The position numbers were made by a program, and so were the translations under genes. 64,000 nucleotides of DNA from Micromonospora eburnea (lineage in GTDB: Bacteria > Actinomycetota > Actinomycetes > Mycobacteriales > Micromonosporaceae), in assembly GCF_900090225.1 (NCBI RefSeq), contig NZ_FMHY01000002.1:1302001-1366000 (forward strand), in the 5' to 3' direction. Shown one piece after another: positions 34,013-42,460 of this stretch. Within the stretch, counting starts at the first letter, position 1; every line of letters begins with the position of its first letter. Below the pieces are notes generated by a model. It was not told the DNA's origin, ran no database searches, and worked only from the letters and a program-made list of their open reading frames with translations.

Positions 34013-34186
34013 GTGGCCGTCCCCAAGCGCAAGATGTCGCGCAGCAACACCCGGGCCCGTCGGGCGCAGTGGAAGACCGCGGCGGTCGCGACCGTGGCCT
34101 GCCCGCAGTGCAAGTCGCCCAAGCTGCCGCACGCCGCCTGCTCGGTCTGCGGCACCTACAACGGCCGTCAGGTCCTCGACGTCTGA
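34013..34186 (+). CDS. rpmF: 50S ribosomal protein L32
   Basis: A 57-residue L32: VAVPKRKMSRSNTRARRAQWK, then two Cys pairs (CPQC and CSVCG) of the zinc-ribbon form. GTG at 34013 follows GAGGAGTAAGAACC, 5 bases after the DUF177 stop. Same operon as DUF177 and probably plsX. Confidence 0.96.
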   Translation: MAVPKRKMSRSNTRARRAQWKTAAVATVACPQCKSPKLPHAACSVCGTYNGRQVLDV

Positions 34187-34198
34187 TCTGGGCGCCGA

Positions 34199-35278
34199 GT
34201 GACGTCCCCGACCACCGGTCGGGTGGCGCGCACCCCCTGGCTCTCGCCCGGTGCCCCGGCTCCCTCCACCGTCGGCCGATCCCCGGCCGTCGCCCCGATG
34301 GAGCCGGGCACCGCGCGGATCGCCGTCGACCTCCTCGGCGGGGACGATGCTCCCGCCGTCGTGGTTGACGGCGCTCTGCGGGCGGTGCGAACCGACCCTG
34401 ACCTGCACCTGCTGCTCGTCGGACCGACCGAGGTCGCCGGCGGGCTGATCGGTGCGCTCGATCCGGAGCAACGTGCCCGGGTCACCGTCCGCCCGGTGCG
34501 GACCGCTGTCGGCATGGCCGACCATCCCACCGCCGCGCGTGCGGAGAGCACCGTCCGCGCGGCGGTCAGCGCCGTTCGCGACGGGCTCGCCGACGCGCTC
34601 GTCTCCGCCGGCTCGACCGGCGCCACCGTCACCGCCGCCGCGCTCGGCCTCGGCCGGTGGGCCGGCATCCGCCGCCCGGCCCTGGTGGCCACCCTGCCCG
34701 CCGTCGCCGGCCCGGTGGTCCTGCTCGACGTCGGTGGCACGTTGGAGTCCGGCCCCGCCACCCTCACCCGGCACGCGGTGCTCGGCGCCGCGTACGCCGC
34801 CGTGGCGCACACCGTCGCCGCGCCCCGGGTCGGGCTGCTCTCCGTCGGCACCGAGGCGGGCAAGGGCGACCGGCTGCGCCGGGCCGCCGACCCCGCCCTC
34901 GCCGCCGTACCGCTGCCCTGCGACGGTCGCTACGTGGGCCTGGTCGAGGGATTCGACATCTCCCTCGGCGCGCGCGCCGACGTCGTGGTGACCGACGGGT
35001 TCACCGGTAACGTGCTGCTCAAGGCCATCGAGGGCGCGTACGCGATGGCCGGCGGACCACCGGCGAGCGGTGGTGCCCCGCGCGCCGCGGCCCTGCTCGG
35101 CGTCTCCGGCACGGTGGTCGTCTGCCACGGGGCGGCCCGGCCCGACGACGTCGCGTCCGGCATCGCCCTCGCCGCCCACCTGTGGCGGCGTGGCGCCACC
35201 GACACCGTCTCCACCCTGCTCGACGGTTTTTCGCACGATCCCGCACCTGACCGTAACGACACCGAGGTAGCACCATGA
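34199..35278 (+). CDS. plsX: Phosphate acyltransferase PlsX
   Basis: A 359-residue enzyme forming acyl-phosphate from acyl-ACP for phosphatidate synthesis. The signature [20 protein letters not shown] corresponds to DAMGGDxAP, with Leu where Met is usual. [32 protein letters not shown] and [18 protein letters not shown] are family motifs. The first 33 residues are a variable extension; GTG at 34199 is the likely start, with ATG at 34298 possible. It lies 12 bases after rpmF and overlaps rnc by ATGA. Confidence 0.92.
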   Translation: MTSPTTGRVARTPWLSPGAPAPSTVGRSPAVAPMEPGTARIAVDLLGGDDAPAVVVDGALRAVRTDPDLHLLLVGPTEVAGGLIGALDPEQRARVTVRPVRTAVGMADHPTAARAESTVRAAVSAVRDGLADALVSAGSTGATVTAAALGLGRWAGIRRPALVATLPAVAGPVVLLDVGGTLESGPATLTRHAVLGAAYAAVAHTVAAPRVGLLSVGTEAGKGDRLRRAADPALAAVPLPCDGRYVGLVEGFDISLGARADVVVTDGFTGNVLLKAIEGAYAMAGGPPASGGAPRAAALLGVSGTVVVCHGAARPDDVASGIALAAHLWRRGATDTVSTLLDGFSHDPAPDRNDTEVAP

Positions 35279-36093
35279 CCAACGACAAGCGGCGGCGTGC
35301 TCCCGTCGGCCACCTGGAGGCGGCCTTCGGGGTGTCGCTCGACCCGGAACTGCTGGAACGCGCGCTCACCCACCGTTCCTACGCGTACGAGAACGGTGGC
35401 CTGCCCACCAACGAGCGGCTGGAGTTCCTGGGCGACTCGGTCCTCGGCGTGGTGATCACCACGGCGCTGTTCCACAACCACCCGGACCTGGCCGAGGGGC
35501 AGCTCGCCAAGCTGCGCGCCAGCGTGGTCAACATGCGCGCCCTCGCCGAGGTGGCGCGCGGCCTCGGTCCGCACGGGCTGGGCGCGTACCTGCTGCTCGG
35601 CAAGGGGGAGGAGACCACCGGCGGCCGGGACAAGGCCAGCATCCTGGCCGACACCCTGGAGGCGCTGCTCGGCGCGATCTACCTCCAGTACGGCCTGGAC
35701 ACGGTGGCCGGCGTGATCCACCGCCTCTTCGACCCGCTGATGGCCGAGTCGGCCGGCCGGGGCGCCGCGCTGGACTGGAAGACGAGCCTCCAGGAGCTGA
35801 CCGCCGCGCTCGGGCTGGGCGTGCCGGAATACCGCATCGAGGGCACTGGCCCGGATCACCTCAAGACCTTCACCGCCTGGGTGGTGGTGGCCGGCAACCG
35901 CTACGGCGGCGCCGAGGGGCGCAGCAAGAAGGAGGCCGAGCAGCGGGCCGCCGAGTCGGCCTGGCGGATGCTGACCGAGCAGGCCGAGCAGGAGCAGGGC
36001 GCGTTGACGGGGGACGCCGCCGAGGCGGCAGCGGGCGACGCCGGCAGCGGATCCACGGCCGACCCGGCCGGTGCGGGCGCCGGCCGTGCCTGA
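35275..36093 (+). CDS. rnc: Ribonuclease III
   Basis: A 272-residue double-strand-specific RNase processing rRNA. The signature [21 protein letters not shown] is near residue 43, [15 protein letters not shown] near 123 supplies the second acidic site, and the C-terminal dsRBD ends [22 protein letters not shown]. An Ala/Gly-rich tail of about 40 residues follows. It overlaps plsX (ATGA) and mutM (8 bases). Confidence 0.96.
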   Translation: MTNDKRRRAPVGHLEAAFGVSLDPELLERALTHRSYAYENGGLPTNERLEFLGDSVLGVVITTALFHNHPDLAEGQLAKLRASVVNMRALAEVARGLGPHGLGAYLLLGKGEETTGGRDKASILADTLEALLGAIYLQYGLDTVAGVIHRLFDPLMAESAGRGAALDWKTSLQELTAALGLGVPEYRIEGTGPDHLKTFTAWVVVAGNRYGGAEGRSKKEAEQRAAESAWRMLTEQAEQEQGALTGDAAEAAAGDAGSGSTADPAGAGAGRA

Positions 36094-36942
36094 GCTGCCC
36101 GAGGTCGAGACGGTCCGGCAGGGCCTGGCCCAGTGGGTCATCGGCCGGACGATCAGCTCCGTGGAGGTGCGCCACCCCCGGCCGTACGCCGGCACCAGCC
36201 GGGCGGGGAGCACTTCGCTGACGTGCTGGCCGGGCGGACCGTCACCGACGTGCGGCGCCGGGGGAAATACCTGTGGCTGCCGCTGGACAGCGGGGACGCC
36301 CTCGTCGGGCATCTCGGCATGTCCGGCCAGCTGCTGCTCCAGCCGGTCGGAGCGGCCGACGAACTGCACCTGCGGGTCCGGTTCCGGTTCACCGACGACG
36401 GCCCGGAGCTGCGCTTCGTCGACCAGCGCACGTTCGGCGGGCTGGCGGTGTCCGAAGGCGGGGCGGAGCTGCCGCACGAGATCGCGCACATCGCCCGGGA
36501 CCCGATGGACCCGGAGTTCTCCGACGCCGGCTTCGTGGCCGCGTTGCGCCGGCGGCGTACCGAGGTGAAGCGGGCGTTGCTGGATCAGACCCTGGTCTCC
36601 GGGATCGGCAACATCTACGCCGACGAGGCGCTGTGGCGGGCGAAGCTGCACGGTGCCCGGCCGACCGACGCGCTCACCGGCCCGGCGGTCGGGCGGCTGC
36701 TCGGGCACGTCCGGGACGTGCTCGGCGAGGCGATCAAACAGGGCGGCACCAGCTTCGACGAGCTGTACGTCGACGTCAACGGCGAGAGCGGCTACTTCGA
36801 CCGGTCGCTCAACGCGTACGGCCGGGAGGGGGAACCCTGCCCGCGGTGTGGTGCGCCGATCCGTCGCGAGGCGTTCATGAACCGTTCGTCGTACAGTTGC
36901 CCGCGCTGCCAACCCCGCCCCCGGGGTGCTCTCCGGGGATGA
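36086..36942 (+). pseudogene. mutM: Formamidopyrimidine-DNA glycosylase, apparent single-base deletion
   Basis: The N-terminal part reads (M)[20 protein letters not shown] from GTG 36086 up to about RHPRP. The rest of the protein, from [19 protein letters not shown] onward, is in another frame and runs to 36942. Adding one G near 36180-36183 (CCCCCGGCCG to CCCCCGGGCCG) restores a normal protein of about 285 residues. That protein has Pro1/Glu2, the catalytic Lys in [10 protein letters not shown], and the C-terminal zinc finger [10 protein letters not shown]...SCPRC. Either a sequencing error or a real inactivation of 8-oxoguanine repair. GTG 36086 overlaps the rnc stop. Confidence 0.85.
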
Positions 36943-37177
36943 CCCGGAGCCGTCTCGGGGTTGCGCCGGTGTGCTGCATCGGGCGGCTTGGGGCGCGTCC
37001 CCCGGTCGTACCCTGAAAGTCCCCTTCTGTCCGGTTGGTTGAGCCGGTCCGGGCCGACCGGGCGGGACCGGTCGGCTCGGGGACGAGCCGGGGCCGTCCC
37101 CGGATGTGCGGGCGTCGCCCGCTCCCTAGCGTCAGCACCGTCGGCACGGGGCCGACGTGTGGAGGGGGAACCCGGGT

Positions 37178-39397
37178 ATGGGCAGGCGACCGGTGACGGT
37201 GCGACTGGCACGGTGGAGTGCGGAGCATCCGTGGCGGGCCATCGCGCTGTGGGTGGTGTTCGTGGCGGTGTGCTTCGTCGGCGGCAACGCCGCGGGGCTG
37301 AACGAGGCGAGCTCCGCCGACCAGTCGATCGGCGAGGTGGGGCGGTCCGAAGCGATCGTCGACAGTGGCGGCTTCCACGAGCCGGCGACGGAGAACGTGT
37401 TGATCACGTCCCGTTCGGGAGCGCTCGACCAGGCCGCGGCGAAGGTCGCGGCCGACGACGCGGCGGCCCGGCTGCGGCAGGTCGACGGGGTCGCCTCGGT
37501 GGGTGCCCCGCTGCCGTCCCGGGACGGCAGCGCGTTGCTGCTGTCGGTCACCATGTCCGGCGACCCGGAGACCGCGTCGGACCGGGTGCAGCCGCTGCGG
37601 GACACCACCGCCAAGGTGCAGGAGGCGCATCCGGCGCTACGGATCGAGGAGGTCGGCGGGCCCTCGATCAACAAGGCGCTCGACGACACGCTCGGGAAGG
37701 ACTTCCAGCGGGCGGAGCTGCTCAGCCTGCCGGTCACCCTGGCCATCCTGATCATCGCGTTCGGCGCGTTGATCGCGGCCGGCGTGCCGGTGCTGCTCGC
37801 GCTCTCCTCGGTGGCCGCGGCCATGGGGCTCTCCACCCTGGCCTCGCACCTGGTGCCGGCCAACGACACCACGGCCAGCGTGATCCTGCTGATCGGCATG
37901 GCGGTCGGCGTCGACTACTCACTGTTCTACGTCCGTCGGGAGCGTGAGGAACGGGCGAAGGGGCGGTCCGGGCTCGACGCGGTGGAGATCGCGGCGGAGA
38001 CCTCCGGGCACGCCGTGGTGGTCTCCGGCACCGCCGTGATCATCTCGATGGCCGGGCTGCTGCTCGCCCAGGACGCCATCTTCTCCTCGCTCGCCGTGGG
38101 CTCGATCCTGGTGGTCGCGGTCGCGGTGATCGGCTCGCTGACCGTGCTGCCGGCGCTGCTCGCCAAGCTCGGCCGCTGGGTCGACCGGCCCCGGGTGCCG
38201 CTGCTGTGGCGGCTCACCGCCCCGCGTACCGGCCGGCACGGCCAGCCGGCCCGGCCCCGGTTCTGGCCGGCCGTGCTGCGGCCCGCGCTGCGGGCGCCGC
38301 GGACCACCCTGATCGTCTCGGTCGGGCTGCTGCTCGCCCTGGCCGCCCCGGCGCTGGGCATGAAGATGAAGTTCCCCGGCATGGAGGACGTGCCGCGCAC
38401 CACGCCGGCCATGCAGGCGTACGACCGGCTCACCGCGGCCTTCCCGAGCAACGGCACCAACCACGTTGTGGCGGTGCGGGCGCCGGCCGGGCAGGCCGAC
38501 CGGGTGCACGCGGCGTTGACCGACCTGGCCGGGCGGGCCGCCGCCGAACCGCTCTTCGCGCCGGCCGAGGGGGACGGCGCGAAGATCGAGGTGTCGGCCG
38601 ACCACCGGGTGTCGGTGCTGGAGGTGGCCACCCCGTACGCCAGCCGCACCGACGAGGCCACCCGGTCCCTGCACAAGCTGCGCGAGGATCTGGCTCCGGC
38701 CGCGCTGCGCGGCATCCCCGGGATCGAGTACGCGGTCGGCGGCGCCGTGGCCGCCAACGAGGACTACGCCCAGCACATCCGGGAGAAGCTGCCGATCGTG
38801 GTCGCCTTCGTGCTGGCGCTGACCTTCCTGGTGATGGCCTGGACGTTCCGATCGGTGGTGGTCGCGCTCACCTCGATCCTGTTGAACCTGCTCTCCGCCG
38901 GGGCCGCGTACGGCCTGCTGGTGCTGGTCTTCCAGGGTGACTGGGCGGCCGGACCACTCGGCTTCACCTCGATGGGCGCGATCGTCACCTGGCTGCCGCT
39001 GTTCCTCTTCGTGGTGCTCTTCGGGCTCTCCATGGACTACCACGTCTTCGTGGTCAGCCGGATCCGTGAGGGCGTCCTCGGCGGCCTGTCCAACCGGGAC
39101 GCGGTGGCGTACGGGATCACCTCGTCGGCGGGCGTGGTGACCAGCGCGGCGATCGTCATGGTCGGGGTCTTCTCGATCTTCGCGACGCTGAGCACCATCG
39201 ACATGAAGCAGCTCGGCATCGGGCTGGCCGCAGCGATCCTGCTGGACGCCACGATCATTCGGGCCGTGGTCCTGCCGTCCCTGATGACCCTGCTGGGCGA
39301 CGCCAACTGGTGGGCCCCCCGCTTCCTGCGCGCCCGACCGGCCACCCCGCCCGCCGAGCCGGCCGTCCCCACCCCGGAACTCGTCGGCGCCCACTAA
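37178..39397 (+). CDS. MMPL family RND-type transporter
   Basis: A 739-residue polytopic protein with the MMPL layout: one N-terminal helix, a soluble loop (about 45-185), five helices, then the same again. Key stretches are GMAVGVDYSLFYVRREREE (family-typical Asp/Tyr pair in the first half), FSSLAVGSILVVAVAVIGSLTVLPALLAKLGRW, and FLFVVLFGLSMDYHVFVVSRIRE in the second. ATG at 37178 follows GGAGGGGG. Such pumps use proton motive force to export lipids or drugs. There are no mycolic acid genes around it, so the substrate is open. A hairpin element follows the stop. Confidence 0.92.
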   Translation: MGRRPVTVRLARWSAEHPWRAIALWVVFVAVCFVGGNAAGLNEASSADQSIGEVGRSEAIVDSGGFHEPATENVLITSRSGALDQAAAKVAADDAAARLRQVDGVASVGAPLPSRDGSALLLSVTMSGDPETASDRVQPLRDTTAKVQEAHPALRIEEVGGPSINKALDDTLGKDFQRAELLSLPVTLAILIIAFGALIAAGVPVLLALSSVAAAMGLSTLASHLVPANDTTASVILLIGMAVGVDYSLFYVRREREERAKGRSGLDAVEIAAETSGHAVVVSGTAVIISMAGLLLAQDAIFSSLAVGSILVVAVAVIGSLTVLPALLAKLGRWVDRPRVPLLWRLTAPRTGRHGQPARPRFWPAVLRPALRAPRTTLIVSVGLLLALAAPALGMKMKFPGMEDVPRTTPAMQAYDRLTAAFPSNGTNHVVAVRAPAGQADRVHAALTDLAGRAAAEPLFAPAEGDGAKIEVSADHRVSVLEVATPYASRTDEATRSLHKLREDLAPAALRGIPGIEYAVGGAVAANEDYAQHIREKLPIVVAFVLALTFLVMAWTFRSVVVALTSILLNLLSAGAAYGLLVLVFQGDWAAGPLGFTSMGAIVTWLPLFLFVVLFGLSMDYHVFVVSRIREGVLGGLSNRDAVAYGITSSAGVVTSAAIVMVGVFSIFATLSTIDMKQLGIGLAAAILLDATIIRAVVLPSLMTLLGDANWWAPRFLRARPATPPAEPAVPTPELVGAH

Positions 39398-39413
39398 CCG
39401 CCCGCCGCCCAGC

Positions 39414-39468
39414 TGATCATGAAGTTGTTGCCCTCCGCTCCGTGCCGGGGGCAACAACTTCATGATCA
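39414..39468. repeat. Intergenic hairpin element, TGATC family B, copy 2
   Basis: Perfect 20-base arms (39414-39433 with 39449-39468) around a 15-base loop. The left arm begins TGATCATGAAGTTGTTG and the right arm ends in TGATCA. It lies between the convergent MMPL and GH114-like genes. It resembles the 4982 element at the ends (TGATCA-GAAGTT) but differs inside. Confidence 0.75.
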
Positions 39469-39494
39469 ATGCCGAGGGGAGGGGAGGGAGCCGG

Positions 39495-40364
39495 TCAGGG
39501 GCGGGGGCAGGGGGTGCGCCAGGCGTCCAGGGTGCGGGCCTTGAGCATGGAGGCGAAGCCGTAGCCGACGGTGGTGACGCAGAAGGCGGCCGGGTCACCC
39601 GTGTACTCCACGTGGAAGACCGGCTTGTGCGCGTCGGCGAAAGGCAGCAGTTTGGCGCACTCCCGCCGGCGTACGCACTCCTGGTTGACGGCGAAGTCGA
39701 AGTCGGGCGCGAGCGCGGCCACCTGCGGCACGTCGTCGACCAGCCCGGGCGAGAGGTCGAGCCGGCGGGCCAGGGCGGCCAGCCGACGGTTGAACAGCAG
39801 TTGGTCGTCGAAGTCGAGCGAGAATCCGGTGCGGTGCCGGTAGCCGTCGGCGTCGTCGACCGCCACCGCGCCGAAGCCCTTGCCCCGGCACAGTCGGAAC
39901 CGGTCGGCGAGTATCGGCTCCAGCGCGCCCCATCGGCGTACATCCAGCCACTGGCTGCCCGGCCGGCCCGGCACCGCCGCGCCGCGTACCTCCGCCGGGA
40001 AGCGGCTCGCGTCCGGGTCGGTGGAGGCGTACGTCCCGACCCGTACCTGGCAGACGAGGCGGCGGTTGCGGTCCCGTAGCGCGGCGGTCTCGGTGGAGGT
40101 GGTGCCGACCGGATCGAGCAGGAACACGTCGGCGTCGACCGTGACGTCCAGCGGGCCGGCGAGCTGCCACTGCCACTGCCATCGGTTGGCCCGGTCGGCC
40201 GGCCACCGGGTGGGCGCCCCGGGTGCCACGATCGGGGTCTGGCAGCCGGACACCGGGGCGAGCAGCAGCACCGTCACCAGTGCCGCCGCGCTGCGGCGCA
40301 GTCCGCGTGGCAGGACGCGGACCGACCGACCGCGCGGTACGGGCCAGGCCGGCCGCATCCGCAT
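39495..40364 (-). CDS. Lipoprotein, endo-alpha-1,4-polygalactosaminidase (GH114)-like
   Basis: A 289-residue lipoprotein. The signal and lipobox LLLAPVSGC put the acylated Cys at about residue 41. The rest is a TIM-barrel-like domain of the GH114/TM1410 type: WQWQLAGPLDVTVDADVFLLD, LVCQVRVGTYASTDPDASRFP, GSQWLDVRRWGALEPILADRF, FGAVAVDDADGYRHRTGF and KPVFHVEY. ATG at 40364 is preferred over 40391 because GGGAG lies 6 bases upstream. This family includes enzymes that cut galactosaminoglycan exopolysaccharide; activity here is inferred. Confidence 0.78.
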   Translation of the reverse strand: MRMRPAWPVPRGRSVRVLPRGLRRSAAALVTVLLLAPVSGCQTPIVAPGAPTRWPADRANRWQWQWQLAGPLDVTVDADVFLLDPVGTTSTETAALRDRNRRLVCQVRVGTYASTDPDASRFPAEVRGAAVPGRPGSQWLDVRRWGALEPILADRFRLCRGKGFGAVAVDDADGYRHRTGFSLDFDDQLLFNRRLAALARRLDLSPGLVDDVPQVAALAPDFDFAVNQECVRRRECAKLLPFADAHKPVFHVEYTGDPAAFCVTTVGYGFASMLKARTLDAWRTPCPRP

Positions 40365-40519
40365 CGACAGCTCCCGGGTCGCGGGCGGCATGCCGCCGCC
40401 CCTGCCGGTACGCCGAGCCGACCCGGGGCGTGCCAGCCGTGCGGCACGGCGTACCTCACCCGGTCAAACGAGCGCGGACCCGGTCACGACGCGGCAGCGG
40501 ACCGCGCCGGGGTGCCCGC

Positions 40520-41572
40520 TCAGCGTGGGGTGCCGAAGTCCTGCGTCCAGTACGGCCCGTTGCTCCGCGCCACGCCCACCCCGATCTGGGTGAACGAGCA
40601 GTTCAGGATGTTGGCGCGGTGGCCCGAGCTGTTCATCCAGGCGTCCATGACGGCGGCCGGGCTCTGCTGGTTCCAGGCCACGTTCTCCCCGTACGCCCGC
40701 CAGGCGTAGCCGACCCGGTCGAGCCGCTCGCCGGCGTCGCTGCCGTCGCTGCCGTCGTGCGTCATCGTCTTGTGATCGGCCTGGTCCTGGCTGTGCCGCT
40801 GGGCGGCCAGCGTCAGCTTGTCGTTGACGGTCACCGCCTTGCAGCCGGCCTTGGCCCGTTCCGCGTTGACCAGGTCGACGACCTGCTGTAGCTCGGCGCT
40901 CAGCCCGTTGGTCGAGGTGGCCCGGGTGGCGGCGGGGCTCGGCGCGGTGGTGCGCTGGAGTTGGCGGGAGGGGGCGGTGGTCCGGCTCGACTGCGGCGTG
41001 GCCGTCCGGGTCGGGCTCGGCCGGGCGCTGGTCGGGGCGGCACTGGGCGAGCCGGTCGGCGAGGCGGGGGCGAGGGCGTCGCCGGGGACGGCGGCGCCGG
41101 TGTCCGGCGCGACCGGAGCGGCGGCCACCGCGTCGTCGGCCACGGTCGACTCGGTCTGCTGGCCGTCGCCGGGCAGCGCCAGGGCGGCCACGCCCAGGGT
41201 GGCCACCAGCGTCGCCGCGGCGGCGGCCGCGCCGGCCAGCAGGGGACGCGGGAAGCGGCGCGGCTGCCGGTGCCGCCCCGGCTCGCCGGACGGGCCGTCG
41301 GCGGCCGGACGCCGGGCGACGGTGAACTGCTCCTCCGCCGGCCAGCCGCTGTCTGCGGGGTCGGTCCGCCAGGTGCCGTCCGGGGCGTCGGTCCGCCAGG
41401 CTTCGGTCGGGGTGTCGACCCAGCCCGCGGTCGCCTGCTCCGGCTCGTCCCCGAAGAGGTACGTCGACCGCGGCTCCGGCCGGTCGGTGAGCCAGGCCGG
41501 CCCGTCGGCGGCCGGCGGCTGCGGGTGCCGGGCAGAGCCATCCGGTTCGATCGGGTCGGTCCAGCGGTACAC
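40520..41572 (-). CDS. Membrane-anchored CAP-domain (SCP/YkwD-like) protein
   Basis: A 350-residue protein with a polar cytoplasmic N-terminus containing a TEAWRTDAPDGTWRTDP repeat. One transmembrane helix follows (about 109-133), then a Thr/Ser/Pro-rich linker (to about 215) and a C-terminal CAP domain: VVDLVNAERAKAGCKAVTVNDKL, HSQDQADHKTMTHDG, YGENVAWNQQSPAAVMDAWMNSSGHRANIL. GTG at 41572 is chosen because GGAGGGG lies 6 bases upstream; in-frame starts at 41587 and 41638 lack this. YkwD-like proteins are secreted or envelope proteins of unknown chemistry. It lies upstream of the GH114-like gene on the same strand. Confidence 0.85.
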   Translation of the reverse strand: MYRWTDPIEPDGSARHPQPPAADGPAWLTDRPEPRSTYLFGDEPEQATAGWVDTPTEAWRTDAPDGTWRTDPADSGWPAEEQFTVARRPAADGPSGEPGRHRQPRRFPRPLLAGAAAAAATLVATLGVAALALPGDGQQTESTVADDAVAAAPVAPDTGAAVPGDALAPASPTGSPSAAPTSARPSPTRTATPQSSRTTAPSRQLQRTTAPSPAATRATSTNGLSAELQQVVDLVNAERAKAGCKAVTVNDKLTLAAQRHSQDQADHKTMTHDGSDGSDAGERLDRVGYAWRAYGENVAWNQQSPAAVMDAWMNSSGHRANILNCSFTQIGVGVARSNGPYWTQDFGTPR

Positions 41573-41943
41573 GCCTGTCCCCTCCACGGGTCGGTTGTCG
41601 GCCGGCCTGACGCTAGGTGGCGCCGCGAGCTGCGGCAACGTGGCTAAGAAAGAGTTAAGGGGAAGTCGACGGAGAGGGCGGGGTGTTCACGTATTCCGGG
41701 GCGTACAGTTATCTGGTCCGGACAGAGCGTGTCCGCGCCTCACGGCAGCCCCCGACAAGTGGACAGGTCGACGTGGAGATGATCTACGGCCTGCGGGAAC
41801 TTGACGAAGGAGGGGTTTGCGGCTCAATATATAGGTGTCGCCAGTCGCGCCCAGTCATGCCCGCATTCTGCTGGGATGGCAGCCGCGAACATGATGGGCG
41901 CGCGTTGGCCGGCCTTTCCGGCAGCGCATATCAAGGAGTCAGC
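41573..41943 (+). other. Intergenic region between CAP protein and coiled-coil microprotein
   Basis: This 371-base stretch holds the divergent upstream regions of both genes. Apart from the AT-rich promoter-like sequence at 41801-41830 and AAGGAG before 41944, I see no gene or strong repeat. The ORF running in from 41683 in the frame of the microprotein shows no coding character before the ATG. Confidence 0.4.
41801..41830 (+). promoter_or_regulatory. Possible promoter of the coiled-coil microprotein
   Basis: TTGACG (41801-41806) is followed 18 bases later by CAATAT (41825-41830), inside the AT-rich CTCAATATATAGG, which is striking in this GC-rich context. A start near 41838 would give a leader of about 105 bases. 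TATATA at 41828 with a longer spacer is an alternative -10. Confidence 0.4.
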
Positions 41944-42138
41944 ATGGCGAAGGCCCTCTACGGCCACGTTGGTGCAGCGCCCGACCGGCGCCTGCTCGAC
42001 GAGGTCACCCGGCTGCGTGCCAGGGTTCAGGCACTGGAGTTCGAGATCACGCGTCTGCGCGCCGACAATGATCGGCTGGCGGCGGCAGCGGCGGAGGCTG
42101 ACGACCTCCTCCGGCTGGCCGAGCCCGCGTTGACCTGA
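41944..42138 (+). CDS. Small coiled-coil protein
   Basis: A 64-residue protein: MAKALYGHVGAAPDRRLLDE, then leucine-heptad sequence VTRLRARVQALEFEITRLRADND (about residues 20-52) and an acidic, Ala-rich end. The heptads predict a homo- or hetero-oligomeric coiled coil. AAGGAG lies 6 bases before the ATG. Similar short leucine-zipper-like proteins are conserved in actinomycetes without known role. A hairpin terminator follows, so it is a single-gene unit upstream of smc. Confidence 0.8.
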   Translation: MAKALYGHVGAAPDRRLLDEVTRLRARVQALEFEITRLRADNDRLAAAAAEADDLLRLAEPALT

Positions 42139-42178
42139 TCTTCGGTTGTCGGAAAACTGAATCGCACCACACGAAAAA

Positions 42179-42206
42179 GCGCGCCGACACCCACGTGCCG
42201 GCGCGC
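42179..42206 (+). terminator. Terminator after the coiled-coil microprotein
   Basis: An 8-bp stem GCGCGCCG/CGGCGCGC with a 12-base loop, preceded by AAAAA and followed by CGCTTTGTG, 40 bases after the stop. Confidence 0.6.
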
Positions 42207-42460
42207 CGCTTTGTGCGTACGCCTATTGTTTTCGCGCCGTATCTTCCGATCGGGTGAGCCCGGAATTGCGCGGCGGCGACCGGGCCGCGAATAAGATCTT
42301 GTGGTTTTCGGCACTCTCTCCCGGGCGCGCCGAAACCGGACACGACGGCCCCCACGGTGGGTCGCTTGCCGTAGTCTCCCCGGCCCCGGGTTAGTCTGCG
42401 GGTCAACCAGGTCCGCGCAGCCGGCGACGGTACGGCGGCCACCGGACGAGGATCGAGAAG
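42207..42460 (+). promoter_or_regulatory. smc upstream region
   Basis: No gene is seen in this part of a 322-base gap. TTGCCG followed 18 bases later by TTAGTC (near 42366-42396) could be an smc promoter. The evidence is weak. Confidence 0.25.

Noticed and set aside
34199..35278. Possible defect in PlsX because the DAMGGDxAP motif reads DLLGGDDAP
   Set aside because: The remaining motifs and length are normal, and the operon context (rpmF-plsX-rnc) is intact, so the change is probably tolerated variation.
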